Assembly (NCBI GenBank): GCA_900550295.1
Contig: URRM01000066.1
Span: 1-9,194, forward strand
From: an uncultured bacterium
GTDB taxonomy: Bacteria; Cyanobacteriota; Vampirovibrionia; Gastranaerophilales; Gastranaerophilaceae
DNA: 9,194 nt
Reading direction: 5' to 3'
Below, one piece after another: positions 5,987 through 9,194 of this stretch (its first letter is position 1; the number at the start of each line of letters is the position of its first letter). The notes under the pieces are model-generated. The model ran no database searches. It saw only the letters and a program-made list of their open reading frames with translations, and was not told the DNA's origin. The position numbers were made by a program, and so were the translations under genes.

Positions 5987-7896
5987 TATTTTGTACAACC
6001 GAATGCGATTGTAATATGTTCTTTAGGGTTAACTGCTGAAATCTTAGAGCCTTTAGGATCTACGACATAAGCAATTTCATCGCCTGATGTTTGGAATAAG
6101 CCCATTGTTCCTGAAATTGCAGTTCTTGTGATATCAACAGGAGCTTTGAAAGATTCTTTAATAGCATCTTGTGTACTTCTACCTGCTGCCCTAAATTGAC
6201 CTTGTGCAGTTTCACCGATTGCAGTACCAACACCACCGGATACGCTTTCTACTGCGTTACCTAAGTTTGTAACTAAACCACCTGCAGTTCTTGCTGCTGT
6301 ACCAACAAGTGAACCTGCCCATGTGAATGGAAGTGTTAATGTTCTAGCAATAGGGTTTGGAGAATGTTGCTTATTAATTTGCGCTGTTAAAATTTGTTTT
6401 GGCAATTCTGCTGTACAATCACCATTTTGAATTTCAGTAAACGCTAATTTTAATGCACCTTTTGCTTTGCCGTTTGGACGAACAACTTCAATAACTTTAC
6501 CATTTACACGTGAACCGCAAGGGTAAACTTGACCGTTGATTGTTACTTCTTCCAATGTAGTTGCTGCAAATTGTTGACCTACGTATGCACTTTTAGCGTT
6601 AACTTGGTCTAAGAATTCAAGTTTTAATGTTGGAATTTTAACAACATTTTCATGTTCTAAGTATGCTTGTTTTGAATTATCAAGTGGACAAGCACTGTTT
6701 GCAGTTTTAGGGTTATTGTCATAACCACCTGCTACACGTACATTTTGAAGCATTGATGCAATGTCTGCACGAGTTGCTGTTTTGTTAGGCATAATCATAT
6801 CTGAATTTGACATATCTGCCAAGGCACCATTTTCTAATGCTGTTGCAATTGGAATTTGTGACCAACTTGGTAAGCGTGAGCCATCTTTATATTTAGATAA
6901 GATTTCTTTAGCTTTGCATTCATCAATATTACAATTGTTTAGACCTTTTGCCATTGCAGTTAAGGCTTCTGCTCTTGTTACATTGTTATTAGGCATAAAT
7001 CTGCCGTTAGGATAACCTTTCATTAATTTTTCATCAACTGCCTTTGCAATTAATGGGTTAGCCCAATTACTTGCAGGTACATCAGAGAAGATACATTTTG
7101 GTTCTAAGCCGCAAGTATCCATGTTGAAACCTTTAACTAACATCGTTGCAAATTCTGCACGTGATACATTTCTGTTTGGTTTAAACAAATTGTCAGGATA
7201 GCCGACTACAACGTCATTCATAGCTAGTTTGTCTATATCACAAGATGCCCAATAGTTGTCCGGAACATCAGGGAAATAGTTTTGTAAATTAGCAGCTGCT
7301 CCCGTCATACCTTTTAAGTTAGATTTTAAATCAAAAGGTTCGTATGTACGTTTTAATGCATCAATTGAATTTTCTGTATGAATATCAATTGGGCAACCTG
7401 CTCCGTCAAGGTTCATTTCATTGTTATCAACCGGAATACCATTAATAGTGTCAATATTGTTGTTTAAATATGGTAATTGACTTGCAGCACCAGTCATTGA
7501 ACCATCTGATGTAATTGTTGCACCTGCAATATTTGGGTTTAGTTCAGTTTGTGATGAGCTAACAGAACTTGAACTTTTTCCTATGTAATTGTTTGTACCA
7601 TAAATTGCGTTAGGATAGCCGTAAATTTGTTTCATATCTTCTGAATTTACGGTTTGAGCACTTGCGCAAGATGCACAAGTTGGTTGTGCTTTTTTAGCAC
7701 ATTTTTCTTCTGCCAAGTTTTGACATTTACATTTTGTTTTTGCCTTGTGACATTTATCACATTTTTGTGTAACTTTTTCACAAGGTGCTTTTTCTTTTAC
7801 TTTGTTACAAGGACAAGCTGCCATTGCACTTGCAAAAGACATTGTGCTTATACCCACAGCTAATACGGCTGCTACAGTAAGTTTTTTTAATTTCAT
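5986..7896 (-). CDS. Exported three-SLH-domain envelope protein with cysteine-rich N-terminus
   Basis: A 636-residue surface or envelope protein. Residues 1-26 form a Sec signal peptide with cleavage after the A-M-A at 24-26; because C28 follows M-A-A, a weak lipobox cannot be excluded. Residues 28-77 contain ten cysteines (C28, 30, 39, 46, 49, 56, 58, 66, 74, 77) among many lysines. A Ser/Asn-rich linker runs to about 204. Three SLH domains follow (about 205-260, 268-320, 336-386) with anchor motifs SRAE, TRAE and TRAD; SLH domains bind cell-wall polysaccharide. Residues about 435-500 look beta-rich, resembling the G-x-R-V-x-G-x-V segment of VirB10/TrbI-type barrels. Residues about 525-600 are Gly/Ala-rich and amphipathic, and the tail ends in a lone Cys (C634). 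There are twenty cysteines in the whole protein. AAGGAGGT lies 7 nt before the ATG, consistent with high expression. The C-terminal role is unassigned. Confidence 0.9.
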   Translation of the reverse strand: MKLKKLTVAAVLAVGISTMSFASAMAACPCNKVKEKAPCEKVTQKCDKCHKAKTKCKCQNLAEEKCAKKAQPTCASCASAQTVNSEDMKQIYGYPNAIYGTNNYIGKSSSSVSSSQTELNPNIAGATITSDGSMTGAASQLPYLNNNIDTINGIPVDNNEMNLDGAGCPIDIHTENSIDALKRTYEPFDLKSNLKGMTGAAANLQNYFPDVPDNYWASCDIDKLAMNDVVVGYPDNLFKPNRNVSRAEFATMLVKGFNMDTCGLEPKCIFSDVPASNWANPLIAKAVDEKLMKGYPNGRFMPNNNVTRAEALTAMAKGLNNCNIDECKAKEILSKYKDGSRLPSWSQIPIATALENGALADMSNSDMIMPNKTATRADIASMLQNVRVAGGYDNNPKTANSACPLDNSKQAYLEHENVVKIPTLKLEFLDQVNAKSAYVGQQFAATTLEEVTINGQVYPCGSRVNGKVIEVVRPNGKAKGALKLAFTEIQNGDCTAELPKQILTAQINKQHSPNPIARTLTLPFTWAGSLVGTAARTAGGLVTNLGNAVESVSGGVGTAIGETAQGQFRAAGRSTQDAIKESFKAPVDITRTAISGTMGLFQTSGDEIAYVVDPKGSKISAVNPKEHITIAFGCTK

Positions 7897-7903
7897 TCTT
7901 TAA

Positions 7904-7911
7904 ACCTCCTT
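7904..7911 (-). promoter_or_regulatory. Near-consensus ribosome binding site of the SLH gene
   Basis: The complement reads AAGGAGGT, fully complementary to the 16S anti-Shine-Dalgarno tail, 7 nt before the ATG. It is the strongest site in the window and fits an abundant envelope protein. Confidence 0.85.
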
Positions 7912-7972
7912 ATCTGGTTTGTTTTTATTTGTTTCCCTAATAGCTATTTGCTTTTCTTTTTTATGATTATGT

Positions 7973-8000
7973 ATTTTAAATCGTTTTATAACATTGTCGA
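7973..8000 (-). promoter_or_regulatory. Candidate sigma70-type promoter of the SLH gene
   Basis: On the minus strand TCGACA (complement of 7995-8000) and TAAAAT (complement of 7973-7978) are separated by 16 bp, each one or two bases from consensus. Initiation near 7966 would give a leader of about 70 nt ending in the strong ribosome binding site. The leader has no obvious stable hairpin. Confidence 0.45.
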
Positions 8001-8047
8001 AATTGGTTATATAGGTGGGTAATTTGAAAATAACTTTTTGGCTAATG

Positions 8048-8088
8048 TTGGAAATTTTTTCATGTTTGCTGTATCATCAAATTATAGT
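8048..8088 (+). promoter_or_regulatory. Candidate promoter region of the CoA-dehydratase-like gene
   Basis: TTGGAA (8048-8053) and TATCAT (8072-8077), 18 bp apart, make a weak promoter. A better -10 hexamer, TATAGT (8083-8088), has no matching -35. Either would give a leader of 20-35 nt. A promoter is expected here because the upstream neighbour is divergent, but the exact site is uncertain. Confidence 0.3.
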
Positions 8089-8112
8089 CAAGTAAGATAA
8101 TAGAAGGTTGTT

Positions 8113-9144
8113 ATGAAGTTAGGAATTCCTAGAGGATTATCATTTTATAGTATGTATCCATTTTTGTATGGATTCTTTGATGCTATTGGCATTGAAGTAG
8201 TTTTGTCAGATAAAACTACAAAGAAAACTCTTTCAAAAGGTTCATCTTTGGTTGTTACTGAAACATGCTTACCGGTGAAAATCTTTGTTGGTCAAGTTCT
8301 TAATTTGATTGAAAAAGGAGTTGAAAATATCTTTGTTCCTTCAATTCAATCTATAGCACCTAAAATTTATAACTGTTCTAAAATCAGAGGTCTCCCTGAT
8401 TTAATTAGAAATGTTGTTAAAAAACCTTTTAATATGATTGAACCAACTCTTGATAAATCACAAAAAGGACAAGGATTATACCAATTCTTGCTAGAATGTG
8501 TTCAACCTTTTGGCATTGTTGATATGGAAAGAATTAAAAAAGCTTCTAAAACAGGTTGGAGAGTTTATAATAATTTTCAAGTTATGTTGAAATCAGGCAT
8601 GCCTTACGAAAAAGCTCTTAAAAATGCTATTTCAGGTAAACTTTTAATTGAAAAAGATGAAACTGAATATCCTGTATCAATTGCGTTGGTTTCGCATGCT
8701 TACAATATTTATGACGAACGTGCCTCAATGAAGGTTATTGATAAACTTAATAAAATGGGCGTTAAGGTTTATACTGCTTATCAATTAACTGAAGAACAAC
8801 TTGAAGAAGGTGTTACTTCTTTAGGTCAAGAAGTTTATTGGGCTAACGAAGCTGAAATGACAGGCTGTGCAGGTTATTATTTGAAGGATAACAAAATTGA
8901 CGGCTTGATTACAATTACAGCTTTTGGTTGCGGTCCTGATTCATTAATGCTTGAACGTGTGACAAGAAAATCTAAACAATTTAATAAACCATTGTTGAAC
9001 CTTACAATCGATGAGCATACAGGTGAAGCCGGTTTTATTACTCGTTTGGAAGCGTTTGTAGATATGCTTTATCGTAAAAAACGTATGCAAGGTATTGTTG
9101 AAGAAGGTTTTGCTCCAACTTCAAATGTTATGGAATTTATTTAA
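8113..9144 (+). CDS. Acyl-CoA dehydratase activase-related protein (DUF2229 / HgdB-like)
   Basis: The N-terminus (GIPRGLSFY at 4-12, a TETCLPVK segment at 49-56) and the later FGCGPDS segment (271-277) match the family annotated as acyl-CoA dehydratase activase-related or CoA protein activase. These proteins resemble the iron-sulfur subunits of 2-hydroxyacyl-CoA dehydratases and the double-cubane-cluster proteins. Five cysteines (C52, C88, C129, C252, C273) are candidate [4Fe-4S] ligands; no membrane segment or signal peptide is present, so it should be cytoplasmic. Characterised relatives need an ASKHA ATPase (HgdC/BadF type) that injects low-potential electrons; none is seen beside this gene. 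The 343 residues are near the size of stand-alone members, while many Firmicutes have it fused to the ATPase in proteins over 1,000 residues. AGAAGG lies 5 nt before the ATG. The substrate is unknown even at family level. Confidence 0.8.
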   Translation: MKLGIPRGLSFYSMYPFLYGFFDAIGIEVVLSDKTTKKTLSKGSSLVVTETCLPVKIFVGQVLNLIEKGVENIFVPSIQSIAPKIYNCSKIRGLPDLIRNVVKKPFNMIEPTLDKSQKGQGLYQFLLECVQPFGIVDMERIKKASKTGWRVYNNFQVMLKSGMPYEKALKNAISGKLLIEKDETEYPVSIALVSHAYNIYDERASMKVIDKLNKMGVKVYTAYQLTEEQLEEGVTSLGQEVYWANEAEMTGCAGYYLKDNKIDGLITITAFGCGPDSLMLERVTRKSKQFNKPLLNLTIDEHTGEAGFITRLEAFVDMLYRKKRMQGIVEEGFAPTSNVMEFI

Positions 9145-9174
9145 TTTTAAGATAATCATATAACATAAAATAAT

Positions 9175-9194
9175 AGAGGCGTGAGCGGAACGCT
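9175..9194 (+). terminator. Possible terminator stem truncated by the window end
   Basis: After a 30-bp AT-rich gap the sequence turns GC-rich. GCGT (9179-9182) can pair with ACGC (9190-9193) around a seven-base loop, and a G-T pair would extend it at 9178/9194. If the bases beyond the window continue the right arm and a T-run follows, this ends the CoA-dehydratase-like transcript. The alternative is an AGAGG ribosome site with a GTG start at 9181, but the spacing of 1 nt makes that unlikely. Confidence 0.3.

Noticed and set aside
6761..7015. Plus-strand frame opposite the second and third SLH domains, with hydrophobic segments
   Set aside because: The SLH motifs on the other strand explain this DNA fully; the hydrophobic look comes from the complementary codons.
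7654..7863. A 69-residue, very Cys/Phe-rich reading frame on the plus strand, antisense to the SLH gene
   Set aside because: It is the reverse reading of the lysine/cysteine codons in the SLH N-terminus; it has no ribosome binding site and its composition is an artefact of that region.
7897..8112. Possible riboswitch, small RNA or small gene in the 216-bp divergent spacer
   Set aside because: No stable multi-stem structure, no terminator-like hairpin and no credible short coding frame with a ribosome site; promoters and leaders account for the space.

Overview
This is an AT-rich bacterial chromosomal segment carrying eight genes, most preceded by a recognisable Shine-Dalgarno site. The low GC content, a signal-peptide protein with three S-layer homology (SLH) domains and a lysine/cysteine-rich head, and a stand-alone acyl-CoA dehydratase activase-related protein together suggest an anaerobic gut bacterium. 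The best guess is the non-photosynthetic cyanobacterial sister lineage Vampirovibrionia/Melainabacteria (Candidatus Gastranaerophilales), with a Clostridia-like Firmicute as the alternative. This placement rests on remembered family resemblance, not on a search.

Left edge (1-463): what looks like the last arm and T-tract of a terminator whose stem begins outside the window, then thioredoxin (trxA) on the minus strand. Between trxA and the first plus-strand gene lies a 114-bp divergent promoter region. There an inverted repeat (TAGCA/TGCTA, centres 20 bp apart) carries an extended -10 motif for each direction.

Central plus-strand block (464-5942): six genes with gaps of 2, 13, -14, -29 and 5 bp, so probably one transcription unit. 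They are a DEDDh exonuclease with an unusual C-terminal extension, an organophosphate:phosphate-antiporter-type (OPA) MFS permease, guanylate kinase (gmk), a compact NIF3/DUF34 metal protein, an exported protein of unknown function, and a MATE efflux pump. The mixture of nucleotide metabolism, DNA processing and transport looks like a housekeeping operon, not a specialised system.

Convergent junction (5929-5988): a perfect 15-bp-stem hairpin spans the MATE stop codon, followed by a second 7-bp-stem hairpin touching the stop codon of the minus-strand SLH gene. Neither has a strong U-tract; together they probably form a two-way transcription boundary.

Right part (5986-9194): the large minus-strand SLH protein gene has a near-perfect ribosome binding site and a plausible sigma70-type promoter in a 216-bp divergent spacer. 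Across that spacer, on the plus strand, is a 343-residue protein of the CoA-dehydratase activase-related/DUF2229-type family, followed by what may be the beginning of a terminator cut by the window edge.

I see no CRISPR array, insertion sequence, tRNA, rRNA, toxin-antitoxin pair or recognisable defence locus. The most interesting items are the C-terminal domain of the exonuclease, the architecture of the 20-cysteine SLH protein, the orphan CoA-dehydratase-like protein, the unassigned exported protein, and the two symmetric regulatory or termination structures. The case for a new multi-gene system is weak.
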